Shown: in pieces, positions 1 to 9,132 of the stretch
How positions within the stretch are numbered: the stretch's first letter is position 1
Layout of the letters: the number at the start of each line of letters is the position of its first letter
Translations under genes and position numbers: made by a program
The notes under the pieces: model-generated
Told to the model about the DNA's origin: nothing
The model's database searches: none
What the model saw: the letters and a program-made list of their open reading frames with translations, nothing else
Assembly (NCBI GenBank): GCA_937923515.1
Contig: CALDUF010000059.1
Location: 1-56,959 of the forward strand
Origin: an uncultured Flavobacteriaceae bacterium
GTDB lineage: Bacteria; Bacteroidota; Bacteroidia; Flavobacteriales; Flavobacteriaceae
Length of the DNA stretch: 56,959 bases
Direction: 5' to 3'

Positions 1-833
1 GTTAATAATATGTCTGGAAAATCTTTAGTAGTGATATCGCCATACAACAACGCTAAAACACCTGCATATAATACCGCTATGGCTGATGCTTCAGTTGCTG
101 TAAAAATACCTGCAACAATGCCGCCTACCACAATTACTAAGAGTAAGAGACTAAAAAATGCCTTTCTAAAGTATTTCCAAATTAGTGATATTGGTGCGCG
201 ATCGCCTTTTGTGAATTTTCTGGTAATTGCCACAAACGCGATATAGGATATAATTGCAAAGCCCAAAAGTATTCCTGGTAAATACCCTGCTATAAATAAC
301 GCAGCAACCGATGCTGTTCCACCGCTTGCTAAGGCATAAACAATTAGTATATTACTTGGTGGTATTAATAAACCCGTAGTTGAGGATGTAATATTTACTG
401 AAGCACTAAATTCTCTTGGATAGCCTTCTTCTTCCATTCTATCCGTCATGATACTTCCAATGGCAGACGTTGCTGCAATTGCAGACCCAGAAATAGCGCC
501 AAAAAGCATAGAAGCCAACACGTTAACATACGCTAAACCTCCTGGTAAACTAGCTACTAAAGACTTCGCAAAATTTATCAACCTATTAGCAATACCACCA
601 CGCTTCATAATCTCGCCGGCTAACACAAAAAACGGTATAGCCAATAATGCAAAACTATCTATACCTGTTGTCATTCTTTGGGCAATAGTAGTTACCCCTG
701 GCAACTTGTCTATATTTAAAAGCAGACTAAGTGTTGTAGAAATACCTATACTATAAGCCACAGGCACTTTAAGCATTAATAACGTAAAAAAACTTGCAAA
801 TAAAACGATGATACTTATTACTTCAATACTCAT
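1..833 (-). CDS. dctM: TRAP transporter large permease (DctM-like), partial
   Basis: The coding strand runs from an ATG at 833 off the left edge, so only the first about 277 residues are present and the C-terminus is missing. The product is a very hydrophobic multi-spanning membrane protein containing typical DctM stretches (AIPFFVLAGEIMKRGG, FGAISGSAIAATSAIG, LIPPSNILIVYA, ATEASAIAVLYA). It forms the ion-coupled channel of a tripartite transporter with the small permease whose stop codon lies two bases upstream. Genes to its right break down hexuronates, so the likely substrate is a glucuronate- or galacturonate-type sugar acid. That substrate is inferred from context only. Confidence 0.93.
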   Translation of the reverse strand, partial: MSIEVISIIVLFASFFTLLMLKVPVAYSIGISTTLSLLLNIDKLPGVTTIAQRMTTGIDSFALLAIPFFVLAGEIMKRGGIANRLINFAKSLVASLPGGLAYVNVLASMLFGAISGSAIAATSAIGSIMTDRMEEEGYPREFSASVNITSSTTGLLIPPSNILIVYALASGGTASVAALFIAGYLPGILLGFAIISYIAFVAITRKFTKGDRAPISLIWKYFRKAFFSLLLLVIVVGGIVAGIFTATEASAIAVLYAGVLALLYGDITTKDFPDILL

Positions 834-835
834 AA

Positions 836-1327
836 TTATTCAGTTATTTCGTTGGCATTAATTTTAAACATATGATAAACAGAAAACCACATAATAAGCA
901 AACCACTAATAGGTAAAATAGCATAAATATAACCTAGCGGAATACGAAGTGTTCCAGACAACTGCCCTAAATGCAATGTTGTATAAACAAGATTAAAACC
1001 TCCAATAACCATTACAATTAGTGCAAATGCAAAAACACATATTTCTATAAAAATCAATACTTTTTTTCTGGTTTTAGTTGAAAACTTTTGGTACAGAAAA
1101 TCCATAGATAAATGCAAACGCTTTGCATTTAAATATGCAGCTCCTAGCACCGACAACCATATTAAAGAAAATCTTGCCAACTCTTCTGTAAAAGCAAACG
1201 ATGTATTTAGAATATACCTTGAAAATACTTGTCCTAAAACATCAACTACTAATAGTCCAAATATAAAAATTAGGATGATCTCCATGACCCTACACGCTTT
1301 ATCAAAAATAATATCTGATGTCTTCAT
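836..1327 (-). CDS. dctQ: TRAP transporter small permease (DctQ-like)
   Basis: A 163-residue protein with four hydrophobic segments and the family's central signature (FTEELARFSLIWLSVLGAAY), in which a charged Glu-Glu-Arg sits beside a membrane helix. It is the small integral-membrane subunit that joins the large permease and docks the substrate-binding protein at the inner membrane. It lies two bases from both neighbours (binding protein upstream, large permease downstream), so the three are surely co-transcribed. The length is normal for the family. Confidence 0.93.
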   Translation of the reverse strand: MKTSDIIFDKACRVMEIILIFIFGLLVVDVLGQVFSRYILNTSFAFTEELARFSLIWLSVLGAAYLNAKRLHLSMDFLYQKFSTKTRKKVLIFIEICVFAFALIVMVIGGFNLVYTTLHLGQLSGTLRIPLGYIYAILPISGLLIMWFSVYHMFKINANEITE

Positions 1328-1329
1328 AA

Positions 1330-2301
1330 TTACTGCTTTTTAATCTTAGAAATTATATCTGTCATTTCTGGGTGCTTCTTCATAAAATCTTCTAAAACCG
1401 ATTTTGATTTTTCTTGAAATAATGACTTTTCAGGAATAATAACCTCAACGCCTGCCTTTTTAGCTACTGCCATTGATTCTTCAACAGATGCATTCCAAAA
1501 TACTTTTTGTGCTTGCGCTGATTCATCAGCGGCCTCTTGAACCCACACACGCTCTTCTTCGGAAAGTTTATCCCAGTATTTTGTACTTATTAATAAAACA
1601 TCAGGGACTGAAGAGTGCTGGTCTAACGTATAGTATTTACTTACTTCATAATGGTTTGAAGATACAAATGAAGGCGGGTTATTTTCTGCACCGTCAACAA
1701 CACCCTGCTGGATAGCAGTATATAATTCTCCATAAGCCATTGGTGTTGCAGAACCACCTAAAGAATTTACCATATTTATGGCCATTTGATTATTCATTAC
1801 ACGTATTTTCAACCCCTTAAGGTCTTCGGGTGTTCTTACGGCTTTGTTTGAAGTATAAAAACTCCTACTTCCAGCATCATAATAACATAAACCTCTTAAC
1901 CAAAATTTACTCCCTTTTTCTAAAATTGATTTACCTACTTCTCCTTCTAATACATCAAACTGATGTTGTTTATCTCTAAACAAATAAGGAATTCCTAGAA
2001 CGTGATATTCTGGCACAAAATTAGAGAGTGTTGCAGCACTTACTTTAGTAATAGCAACACTACCTATCTGTAGCAACTCTAAAGCTTCGCGCTCAGAACC
2101 TAGCTGGCCATCTGGAAAAATTTTAATATCCATTCTACCTCCAGATTTTTTGTTTAATGCTTTTTTAAATTCTAAAATACCTTTATGTACTGGATGCCCT
2201 TGGGGTAAAGTATGTGCCAAATATAGCGTTTGTACACCATCATCTTTTTTACAAGATGCTAATGATACAACTAGGATACAAGCTAAAATAAATCGTTTCA
2301 T
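1330..2301 (-). CDS. dctP: TRAP transporter substrate-binding lipoprotein (DctP-like)
   Basis: The 323-residue product starts with a lipoprotein signal peptide (MKRFILACILVVSLASC, lipobox LASC) and continues as a DctP-type solute receptor (LAHTLPQGHPVHKG; SEREALELLQIGSVAI; GLKIRVMNNQMAINMVNSLGG). It should capture the substrate and hand it to DctQM. The residues after the lipid-bearing Cys are KKDDG, which resembles the Bacteroidota signal that sends lipoproteins to the cell surface; that would be at odds with docking on an inner-membrane transporter. It lies five bases from uxaC upstream. Uronate specificity is inferred from the operon. Confidence 0.92.
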   Translation of the reverse strand: MKRFILACILVVSLASCKKDDGVQTLYLAHTLPQGHPVHKGILEFKKALNKKSGGRMDIKIFPDGQLGSEREALELLQIGSVAITKVSAATLSNFVPEYHVLGIPYLFRDKQHQFDVLEGEVGKSILEKGSKFWLRGLCYYDAGSRSFYTSNKAVRTPEDLKGLKIRVMNNQMAINMVNSLGGSATPMAYGELYTAIQQGVVDGAENNPPSFVSSNHYEVSKYYTLDQHSSVPDVLLISTKYWDKLSEEERVWVQEAADESAQAQKVFWNASVEESMAVAKKAGVEVIIPEKSLFQEKSKSVLEDFMKKHPEMTDIISKIKKQ

Positions 2302-2306
2302 AATAG

Positions 2307-3725
2307 TTATTGTGTTTTAAAACCAAAGTAGTTTTTGGCATTGTAGTAACAAATATCTTGAACCATTTTACCTAAAAATTCAATATCGTTTGGTACTAAG
2401 CCTTGTTTAACATCTTCTCCTAGCAAATTACATAAAATACGTCTAAAATACTCATGCCTTGGGAAAGATAAAAAACTTCTACTATCTGTAAGCATACCAA
2501 CAAATTTGCTTAGTAGGCCCATATTGGATAAACAATTGATTTGTTTTTCCATACCGTCTTTTTGATCTAGAAACCACCAACCAGAACCCCACTGCATTTT
2601 TCCTGGAAAATCTGAATTTTGAAAATTCCCCATCATGGTTGCAAAAACTTCATTTTGCGACGGGTTAAGATTATAGGTAATAGTTTTGGCTAGCTTATTA
2701 TTTAAGTTTAAAGTATCTAATAATTTAGACATTGCTTGCGCTACAGGAAATTCGCCTATAGAATCTACACCAGCATCAAGCCCTATTTGCTCTAACAATC
2801 TGCTGTTATTATTACGAATAGCACCAACATGCATTTGCTGCGTCCATCCCATTTCGTGATACATCTCACATAATTTAACTAAAATACAAGAGGCGTAACT
2901 ATGTATTTCAGAATTTGAAATAGCATCTCCAGATAGTCGCTTTTTAAAAATACCATCTACTTCTACTTCCGAAAAATCATCTGCATATATTTTTTCTAAT
3001 CCGTAATCAGAAAGTCTACAACCTAAACTATTAAAGAAAGTGATACGAGATTGTATTGCTTTTAATAAATCATCTAAACTACTTATTGAAAAGCCTACAC
3101 TGGTAGATAATTTATCAATATAAGTTGCAAATGAAGGCTTCCCTATCATCAACAAATTATCTGGTCTAAACGTTGGAAACACCTTTGTAAAAAACCCTTT
3201 TTCAGCAATTTCTTGATGGTATCTTAAATCATCAATCGGATCATCTGTAGTGCAAATCACTTCTACTTTTAAATCTTCTAAAAGTTGAGCTGGTGTTTTA
3301 TGTTCTAATATAGCGTTTGCCTTTTCATAAATAGCTTCAGCAGTATTTGGCTGTAATAACTCATCAATATCAAAATAACGTTTTAACTCCAAATGTGTCC
3401 AATGAAACAAAGGATTTCTTAACGTTTGTGGTACTGTTTCAGCCCATTTTAAAAACTTTTCTTTATGAGATGTTGCTGCACTAGTAATATAAATTTCCTC
3501 TATCCCATTGGCTCTCATAGCGCGCCATTTATAATGGTCGCCTTTAAGCCACGCTTCAGTTATGTTTTTTATGGGTTGATCTTCTGCTATTAATTGAGGC
3601 GACAGATGATTGTGATAATCTATTACTGGCAAATCTTTAGCGTATTGATGATATAAGGTCTCAGCAACATCTGATTGTAATAAAAAATTATCTGAAATAA
3701 AATTTTTAGAGTTTATAGCACTCAT
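2307..3725 (-). CDS. uxaC: Uronate isomerase
   Basis: A 472-residue member of the amidohydrolase fold with the hallmark metal-binding start (DYHNHLSP near residue 37). Other typical stretches are [21 protein letters not shown] and [16 protein letters not shown]. It interconverts D-glucuronate with D-fructuronate and D-galacturonate with D-tagaturonate in the cytoplasm. Length matches the family. Its start codon overlaps the stop of uxuA by four bases (ATGA type), indicating translational coupling in the operon. Confidence 0.97.
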   Translation of the reverse strand: MSAINSKNFISDNFLLQSDVAETLYHQYAKDLPVIDYHNHLSPQLIAEDQPIKNITEAWLKGDHYKWRAMRANGIEEIYITSAATSHKEKFLKWAETVPQTLRNPLFHWTHLELKRYFDIDELLQPNTAEAIYEKANAILEHKTPAQLLEDLKVEVICTTDDPIDDLRYHQEIAEKGFFTKVFPTFRPDNLLMIGKPSFATYIDKLSTSVGFSISSLDDLLKAIQSRITFFNSLGCRLSDYGLEKIYADDFSEVEVDGIFKKRLSGDAISNSEIHSYASCILVKLCEMYHEMGWTQQMHVGAIRNNNSRLLEQIGLDAGVDSIGEFPVAQAMSKLLDTLNLNNKLAKTITYNLNPSQNEVFATMMGNFQNSDFPGKMQWGSGWWFLDQKDGMEKQINCLSNMGLLSKFVGMLTDSRSFLSFPRHEYFRRILCNLLGEDVKQGLVPNDIEFLGKMVQDICYYNAKNYFGFKTQ

Positions 3726-4903
3726 AAATTTAAACTTTTTGATATCCCTAATTCTAAACCTCTTAATTCTGCTAAGCCTCTTAATCTACCAATCCCAGAG
3801 TAACCAGGGTTGGTTTTTTTATGTAAATCATCAAGCATTTGATGCCCGTGATCTGGCCTTACAGGAATTGCATAATCTGCGCGCCCTTCAGCACGTCTCC
3901 TTTTTTCTTCTTCAAGAATTTCTTTAATCACACTAAACATATCTACATCACCATCTAAATGGTTTGCTTCATAAAAATTACCTTGTGCATCTCTTTTGGT
4001 ACTTCTTAAATGTAAAAAATGTGCACGGTCTGCAAAACGTTTAAATATAGCAACCAAATCGTTATCTTCTCGCACGCCTAAAGACCCGGTGCAAAACGTA
4101 ATACCATTGGCCCTATCTGGAACATTATCGAACAAATAAGCATAATCAGCTTCTGTACTTACTACACGTGGCAAACCTAAAATTGGATATGGCGGATCGT
4201 CTGGATGTATACACATAAGCACATCATTTTGAGATGCTACTGGTATAATTTCTTTTAAGAATGCTACCAAGTTATCTCTTAGTTTTTGCGCATCAATATC
4301 TTTATAGGTATCTAAAATAGTTTGAAATTGCTCTAAAGTATACCCTTCTTCGGCTCCTGGTAAACCTGCAATAATATTATTTACAAGTTGTTTTTTTTGT
4401 GCATCAGTTAGTGCCTCAAAATATACTTTGGCTGCATTTTTTTGAGTATAGTTATAACTATCTTCTGCTCCTGGTCGTTTCAATAAAAACAGCTCGAAGG
4501 CAGCAAATGCAACAACATCAAAACGCAATGCTTTGGAGCCATCTTCTACTTCAAAATTTAAGTCGGTACGTGTCCAATCTAAAACGGGCATAAAATTATA
4601 ACACACAATATTTACACCGCATTTGGCTAAATTCGCTATACTTTGCTTGTAACGCTCTATATAGGTTTGGAATTCTCCAGATCTTGTTTTTATATTCTCA
4701 TGCACAGGAATACTTTCTACCACACTCCAGGTTAAACCTGCTTGTGTTATTGCAGATTTTCGTTTTTCAATTTCATCAATAGTCCATACTTCTCCATTAG
4801 GAATATGGTGTAATGCTGATACTACTCCTGTTGCACCAGCTTGTTTTATGTCTAATAAAGATACTGGATCGTTTGGTCCGTACCATCTCCACGTTTGTTC
4901 CAT
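3722..4903 (-). CDS. uxuA: Mannonate dehydratase
   Basis: A 393-residue TIM-barrel enzyme beginning [19 protein letters not shown], the characteristic UxuA N-terminus. Further family stretches are [44 protein letters not shown] and the C-terminal [12 protein letters not shown]. It removes water from D-mannonate to give 2-keto-3-deoxy-D-gluconate. It overlaps uxaC by four bases and follows the oxidoreductase gene by seven, so it is an internal gene of the uronate operon. Kinase and aldolase genes for the next steps are not in this window and may lie beyond the left edge. Confidence 0.97.
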   Translation of the reverse strand: MEQTWRWYGPNDPVSLLDIKQAGATGVVSALHHIPNGEVWTIDEIEKRKSAITQAGLTWSVVESIPVHENIKTRSGEFQTYIERYKQSIANLAKCGVNIVCYNFMPVLDWTRTDLNFEVEDGSKALRFDVVAFAAFELFLLKRPGAEDSYNYTQKNAAKVYFEALTDAQKKQLVNNIIAGLPGAEEGYTLEQFQTILDTYKDIDAQKLRDNLVAFLKEIIPVASQNDVLMCIHPDDPPYPILGLPRVVSTEADYAYLFDNVPDRANGITFCTGSLGVREDNDLVAIFKRFADRAHFLHLRSTKRDAQGNFYEANHLDGDVDMFSVIKEILEEEKRRRAEGRADYAIPVRPDHGHQMLDDLHKKTNPGYSGIGRLRGLAELRGLELGISKSLNL

Positions 4904-4910
4904 TTTTATG

Positions 4911-5879
4911 TTATGCTTTTGTAAATTCTTCCATTAAATTAATTACCAATTCTCCGTCTTCTACAGGACAAGGATTATTTCTTTTTCCCAAAAAATAATG
5001 TATCGTTTCTTGTATCATAGGCTGTTGTATATGAGCTGGATTTTTAAACTCAAAACTTTTAGATGAATTTTTAGCATTAAGCGTTAACTTTTCTTCATAA
5101 AAAGAAAACGTAATTGAGCCATCTTCACCGTAAATAGTACAGTTATCTTCTTGGAGATTTTCTGGTATGGCAAAAGACCAAATACCTCTAAATTGTATAC
5201 CATTTTTAAAATCGATAATACCATTTACCGTATCATCAACTGCATTTATCTTTGATTGGTTTACAGCTATTCCGGTAGCTGAATTATAACTACCAAAAAA
5301 GTGATACATTAAATCTATTTGATGGGGTGCAATATCATGAAAATAACCACCACCTGATACGTTTTTATCGAGCCGCCATGTTGCTTTAGAGTTAAAATCA
5401 AAAGGTTGCAAAAACCGCAAATCAACAAACTTTACAGCGCCAATTACGTTTTCGTCTAAAAGCTGTTTTACCTTTAAATACATAGGTAAAAACCTTCTGT
5501 AGTGCGCCATAACGAGTTTATTATTACTCTTAGCAACAGCATTTTTTAGTTGCAAAGCCTCATCATTAGAAATAACCATTGGCTTTTCTAAATACACATC
5601 TTTCCCAAACTCTAGTGCTTTTAAAGCATACTGAAGATGTGTGGATGGCGGTGTTGCAATATATACGGCATTTATATCGGGGTTTTGTAAAAGTTTATCT
5701 GCATCGTCATACCACAAAGGTACATTATGCCTTTTAGCAAAATCTTCAGCCAATTCGCCGTTTCTTCGCATAACAGCTAATAAGGTTGACGCTTTACACT
5801 TTTGAAACGCTGGCCCACTCTTTATTTCGGCTACGTCTCCACAACCTATAATGCCCCAATTAATAGTTGTATCTCCCAA
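4911..5879 (-). CDS. Gfo/Idh/MocA-family oxidoreductase
   Basis: A 322-residue NAD(P)-binding protein. The N-terminal Rossmann motif [15 protein letters not shown] is followed by the family's EKP motif ([15 protein letters not shown], around residue 95) and the [16 protein letters not shown] segment carrying the usual catalytic-site His. The exact substrate cannot be told from sequence. Its place between the SDR and uxuA suggests oxidation or reduction of a hexuronate or aldonate, or entry of an unusual uronate (for example one released from algal polysaccharide). It lies seven bases upstream of uxuA and about 20 bases downstream of the SDR gene. Confidence 0.9.
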   Translation of the reverse strand: MGDTTINWGIIGCGDVAEIKSGPAFQKCKASTLLAVMRRNGELAEDFAKRHNVPLWYDDADKLLQNPDINAVYIATPPSTHLQYALKALEFGKDVYLEKPMVISNDEALQLKNAVAKSNNKLVMAHYRRFLPMYLKVKQLLDENVIGAVKFVDLRFLQPFDFNSKATWRLDKNVSGGGYFHDIAPHQIDLMYHFFGSYNSATGIAVNQSKINAVDDTVNGIIDFKNGIQFRGIWSFAIPENLQEDNCTIYGEDGSITFSFYEEKLTLNAKNSSKSFEFKNPAHIQQPMIQETIHYFLGKRNNPCPVEDGELVINLMEEFTKA

Positions 5880-5900
5880 ATACTAAAGTTTTAAATTTTA

Positions 5901-6728
5901 TTATACGCCACTGTAAGCACTAAAGCCACCATCTATTGGAACCACTACTCCTGTTACAAATGATGCCCCTTCGCCACATAACCATAGTGTGGTACCCACT
6001 AAATGTTCTGGTTCTCCAAACTTACCCATTGGTGTTTGCTCTATAATTTGGTTACCTCTAGGTGTTAAGCTTCCGTCGCTATTTGTTAGTAATGTTCTAT
6101 TTTGCTCGGTTAAGAAAAAACCAGGAGCTAAAGCATTAACACGAATACCCACTTTTGAAAAATGTACTGCTAACCACTGCGTAAAGTTTGAAACAGCTGC
6201 TTTAGCACCACTATATGCTGGTATTTTTGTTAAAGGTGTAAATGCATTCATAGATGATACATTTAAAATACTACACCCTTCTTTTCCAACCATATCTTGT
6301 GCAAAAATTTGTGTTGGCAATAAAGTTCCTATAAAATTTAAATTAAATACGAATTGAATTCCAGTAGGATCTAAATCAAAAAATGTTTTGAAACCTTCAG
6401 TTTTATTAAGCAAATCTTCTGCTTGTAAAAAAGGATTGCTAGTTGTACCTAAAGGATGATTTCCTCCTGCACCGTTAATTAAAATATCACAGGCTCCAAA
6501 AGCTTTATTAACTTCTTCTTTTGCTGAAATTAAGGAATCTTTCTCCAAAACATTAGCCTTAACACCTATAGCCTTTCCGCCTGCACTATTTATACGTTTT
6601 GCAACAGCATCGGCAGCATCCTTGTTTAGATCTAATAATGCTATTTTATTCCCTTCTTTTGCTAAAGCTTCTGCCATAGTACTACAAAGCACACCTCCAG
6701 CACCAGTTACTACAATTGTTTTCCCCAT
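5901..6728 (-). CDS. SDR-family oxidoreductase, probable D-mannonate oxidoreductase (fructuronate reductase)
   Basis: A classical short-chain dehydrogenase: TGAGGVLCS cofactor motif near the N-terminus, NGAGGNHP replacing the NNAG motif, active-site Ser followed by YSGAKAA (YxxxK), then LAPGFFLTEQNR and a C-terminal GGFSAYSGV. It most likely interconverts D-fructuronate and D-mannonate, the step between uxaC and uxuA; an SDR commonly replaces UxuB in Bacteroidota. I chose the ATG at 6728 (MGKTIVV, 275 residues). The frame stays open to 6851, but the extra 41 residues look non-coding (Cys/Lys/Asn-rich) and precede the expected fold. The first gene of the operon as seen here. Confidence 0.85.
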   Translation of the reverse strand: MGKTIVVTGAGGVLCSTMAEALAKEGNKIALLDLNKDAADAVAKRINSAGGKAIGVKANVLEKDSLISAKEEVNKAFGACDILINGAGGNHPLGTTSNPFLQAEDLLNKTEGFKTFFDLDPTGIQFVFNLNFIGTLLPTQIFAQDMVGKEGCSILNVSSMNAFTPLTKIPAYSGAKAAVSNFTQWLAVHFSKVGIRVNALAPGFFLTEQNRTLLTNSDGSLTPRGNQIIEQTPMGKFGEPEHLVGTTLWLCGEGASFVTGVVVPIDGGFSAYSGV

Positions 6729-6974
6729 TAATTTTTGTTTGGTTGTTAATTTTATAGTTTGTTCTACTTTTAATATAGAATTGAATTTTTGATTGTTAGT
6801 TTGTTTCTGACAACAAAAAAACACAATCTTAAGTATTTTAAATACATACACATTAAATTATGTACAAAACAACACCTTAATTGTACTTAAATGATTTTAT
6901 TAAACTAATAATTTTAAGTTGCTCGTAGTTTTCGAATCTTAAAACAATTAAAATATACAACTTTTAAGTATAAA

Positions 6975-6982
6975 CAAATTTA
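6975..6982 (-). promoter_or_regulatory. Candidate -7 box (TAAATTTG) for the uronate operon
   Basis: On the minus strand the sequence reads TAAATTTG, matching the Bacteroidota -7 consensus TAnnTTTG. It lies in the 316-base gap between the GntR regulator and the SDR gene, about 250 bases before the chosen SDR start. No clear -33 TTG accompanies it, so it may be fortuitous. Confidence 0.3.
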
Positions 6983-7002
6983 AATAACACGACATATGAA
7001 GT

Positions 7003-7021
7003 TGTCCTGCTCTGTCCTGCT
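7003..7021. promoter_or_regulatory. Two direct TGTCCTGCT repeats, candidate operator
   Basis: TGTCCTGCT occurs at 7003-7011 and again at 7013-7021, exactly 10 bp apart so on the same face of the helix. The pair sits just upstream of the candidate -7 box of the uronate operon and is conspicuously GC-rich in an AT-rich spacer. It may bind the GntR-type regulator encoded directly upstream. Binding is inference. Confidence 0.4.
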
Positions 7022-7044
7022 TCTCAACTAAAACAGCCTAAATA

Positions 7045-8046
7045 CTAAAGAGACTCGCGCAAAATAAGCTTGGTATCCAAATACGTTTTTACAGGTTCGT
7101 TAGAATTAATAAACTCTGCAACTTTAGCTCCAAACTCCTTAAAATCGATTGAAATAACAGAAATCCCCTTATATGTGAATTTCTTTAATGGTGTATCATT
7201 ATAAGAAAGCACGCCTACCTCTTTACCTAATTCATAATTTGATGCGCTACATTGACTTAACAGCTCATAAAGCACTCTATCATTAACACAAATATAGGCT
7301 GTATTTTTATTCACTACTAAAGCCTTGTAATTATAACAAATTGTATACTCTAGATGGTGATGCTCACAAAACTTTTTAAAATGCTCTAAACTTTCTGGAG
7401 GATGATGTGTAAATTCTGGATATACCAAACTTAATACTTTATATTTTTTAAACTGATGTAAGGCACTCTCTAAGCAAGAATAAAAAGCGGTTCCAAAATC
7501 TTGAAATACATAATTTTCAAAACCACCTAAGTTGGCCTTCCAATCGATAAGTAATAGTTTTTTTCTATCAATTTTAGAAATCATTTTAGAGACTTCAGGG
7601 TGATCAAAACCCATAATTACGTACTTGTAATAGCCACCATTATCTACATTAAGCATTGCTTTAAAATTCTTAATATTATAATGATGAAATTGTAAATCTA
7701 CAATTACATTATCGGGCATACAGCTCATAAAAGAATGGTAAAACACTTCTTTATATGCTTTAAAAGTACTAATAAGTAAAAGTACTTTTTTTCTGCTTTC
7801 GCATATATAATACCCTTTATTAGGCGTTGCTTGTATATAGCCTTGTTTTTTAAGTAATGTATAGGCTTTAAAAACCGTATCACGAGAAAGATTGAAGGTT
7901 TTACTAAACTCATTAATAGAAGGCAAACTGTCTCCAGACTTATAATTATTTACCTCAATAGAAGTTTTAAACGCATTAACCACCTTTAGGTATTTTGGTG
8001 TATTATTGCTATCAATATCTTTTAAAACTATTTTAGTATCTACCAT
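7045..8046 (-). CDS. GntR-family regulator with a periplasmic-binding-protein-like effector domain
   Basis: A 333-residue protein. Residues about 15-80 form a GntR winged helix (YKSGDSLPSINEFSKTFNLSRDTV, read in two parts: YKSGDSLPSINEF and SKTFNLSRDTVFKAY, then LLKKQGYIQATPNKGYYI). The rest resembles a LacI/periplasmic-binding fold (VIMGFDHPEVSKMI; EVGVLSYNDTPLKKFTYKGISVISID). It probably senses a sugar acid and controls the operon downstream, which it precedes on the same strand with a 316-base gap. Whether it activates or represses cannot be seen. Confidence 0.88.
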   Translation of the reverse strand: MVDTKIVLKDIDSNNTPKYLKVVNAFKTSIEVNNYKSGDSLPSINEFSKTFNLSRDTVFKAYTLLKKQGYIQATPNKGYYICESRKKVLLLISTFKAYKEVFYHSFMSCMPDNVIVDLQFHHYNIKNFKAMLNVDNGGYYKYVIMGFDHPEVSKMISKIDRKKLLLIDWKANLGGFENYVFQDFGTAFYSCLESALHQFKKYKVLSLVYPEFTHHPPESLEHFKKFCEHHHLEYTICYNYKALVVNKNTAYICVNDRVLYELLSQCSASNYELGKEVGVLSYNDTPLKKFTYKGISVISIDFKEFGAKVAEFINSNEPVKTYLDTKLILRESL

Positions 8047-8623
8047 TTTAAATCTTAGAACCTTCGTTTTAAACTAAATAGTATTTGTTTAAGTTTTGAA
8101 GATTTTTTTTCAAAAAAAAGAATTTATCGAGAAACACGCATCCTGTACTTTCTGAGGGATTATTAATACAAAACACACAAATCGAAGTATTGCTCTTAGT
8201 TTTTTAGCCAAATAACTGGTGCAAATTGGCAGCTATTTTGCGTATAATAATATCTGCTGCATTTTACATTCCACATATCAATACACAGCCTAATTAACTT
8301 AAAGTATATAAGTGCCTTATTGTGATATAAAGAATAGAGATAGTAGCATAAATATATGATAAATAGAAAGCTAGTTTAGATTGTGAATACGTGAACATTA
8401 TAACTTAAGCAATGTTTATGTTTAATAGTTCATCCCTATGTGAAACAAAAATGGTTTGGGCGGTGAATTGCAAACAAAGCTTACTTATATTTTGTGGGAT
8501 GATAGGATTTGTAGAATCATTTTGCATCGCTATTGTTGCAAATAAACACCAAATGCTATTGCATTTTTAGTGTTTTTATTTTGAAATTTTACCCAAACAG
8601 GATTTAGTTTTTGCCAAAACTAT
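8047..8623. other. Gene-free stretch between the GntR gene and tRNA-Pro(GGG)
   Basis: About 580 bases with stop codons in all frames and no recognisable gene or RNA. It must hold the promoter of the GntR gene near 8047-8130. An imperfect hairpin lies at about 8541-8578 (ACACCAAATGC pairing with GCATTTTTAGTGT, with bulges). Otherwise I see nothing. Confidence 0.5.
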
Positions 8624-8654
8624 AAATACTCTACTTCGTTGAAGTAGAGTATTT
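8624..8654 (-). terminator. Terminator-like hairpin after tRNA-Pro(GGG)
   Basis: A perfect 14-bp stem (AAATACTCTACTTC / GAAGTAGAGTATTT) with a 3-base loop begins six bases beyond the tRNA 3' end as read on the minus strand. It most likely ends the tRNA transcript; the flanking T-run is short. Confidence 0.7.
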
Positions 8655-8659
8655 ATTTG

Positions 8660-8734
8660 TCGGGATGACAGGATTTGAACCTGCGACCACACGGCCCCCA
8701 GCCGTGTACGCTAACCGGACTGCGCCACATCCCG
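8660..8734 (-). tRNA. tRNA-Pro (anticodon GGG)
   Basis: Read on the minus strand: acceptor stem CGGGATG/CATCCCG with discriminator A, a D-arm with GGTTA loop, anticodon stem CACGG/CCGTG enclosing loop CTGGGGG (anticodon GGG, reading CCC and CCU), and T-arm GCAGG-TTCAAAT-CCTGT. CCA is not encoded. It stands alone and is followed by a strong hairpin. Confidence 0.95.
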
Positions 8735-9132
8735 TTTTTAAAAACAGTTTCCAAAGAAAACATATTTTTAAATAATTACAAACTTGTAAGCTCTATAAAT
8801 TACAAGTAAGCAAACAGAAAAACTTAGCTAGAAATGGCTTTGATAAATAAGAAAGTGTTAGAGATTGTACTCCTAGTGCCAGAGCAAATACAGCGGCGTA
8901 CTTTTTGTGAAGCACTAAAAAAAGAGAACCCTTAATTAAAGTTGGGTGTTTTACTTTTTTGAGAGATCCAGAAACATGATTGAGATTGATTCACAAAAAG
9001 ATGTGGCGAAACATTCATCTTAATGAATTCAATACTTAAAACAAAATACATGAATAAGGAACCGAGCGTATAAACTCATAAAAATTAAAACGCCAAAGCT
9101 ATAACACTTTGGCCTTTTAACTTTATTAATTT
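8735..9132. other. Gene-free stretch between tRNA-Pro(GGG) and trxB
   Basis: About 400 bases without a credible reading frame. It should contain the tRNA promoter on the right side of the tRNA and the end of the trxB transcript near 9100 (AACGCCAAAGC...GCTTTGGCC-like pairing around 9090-9115 is imperfect). I do not recognise anything else. Confidence 0.45.

Noticed and set aside
448-756. Plus-strand open frame opposite the TRAP large permease
   Set aside because: It is the antisense of a clear DctM coding sequence and has no family features; the same holds for the other frames opposite or inside strong genes.
3722-3725. Frameshift between uxuA and uxaC
   Set aside because: The four-base overlap is a normal ATGA translational-coupling junction; both proteins are full length.
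4165-4170. parS site (CACGTG core)
   Set aside because: The flanking bases are not complementary and it lies inside uxuA, far from parAB.
6729-6851. N-terminal extension of the SDR gene
   Set aside because: The open frame is rich in Lys, Asn, Phe and Cys without SDR character, and the nucleotide-binding motif starts right after the ATG at 6728.
8735-9132. Decayed gene between tRNA-Pro(GGG) and trxB
   Set aside because: Short pieces look codon-like but no frame gives a recognisable protein, so I report it only as gene-free.
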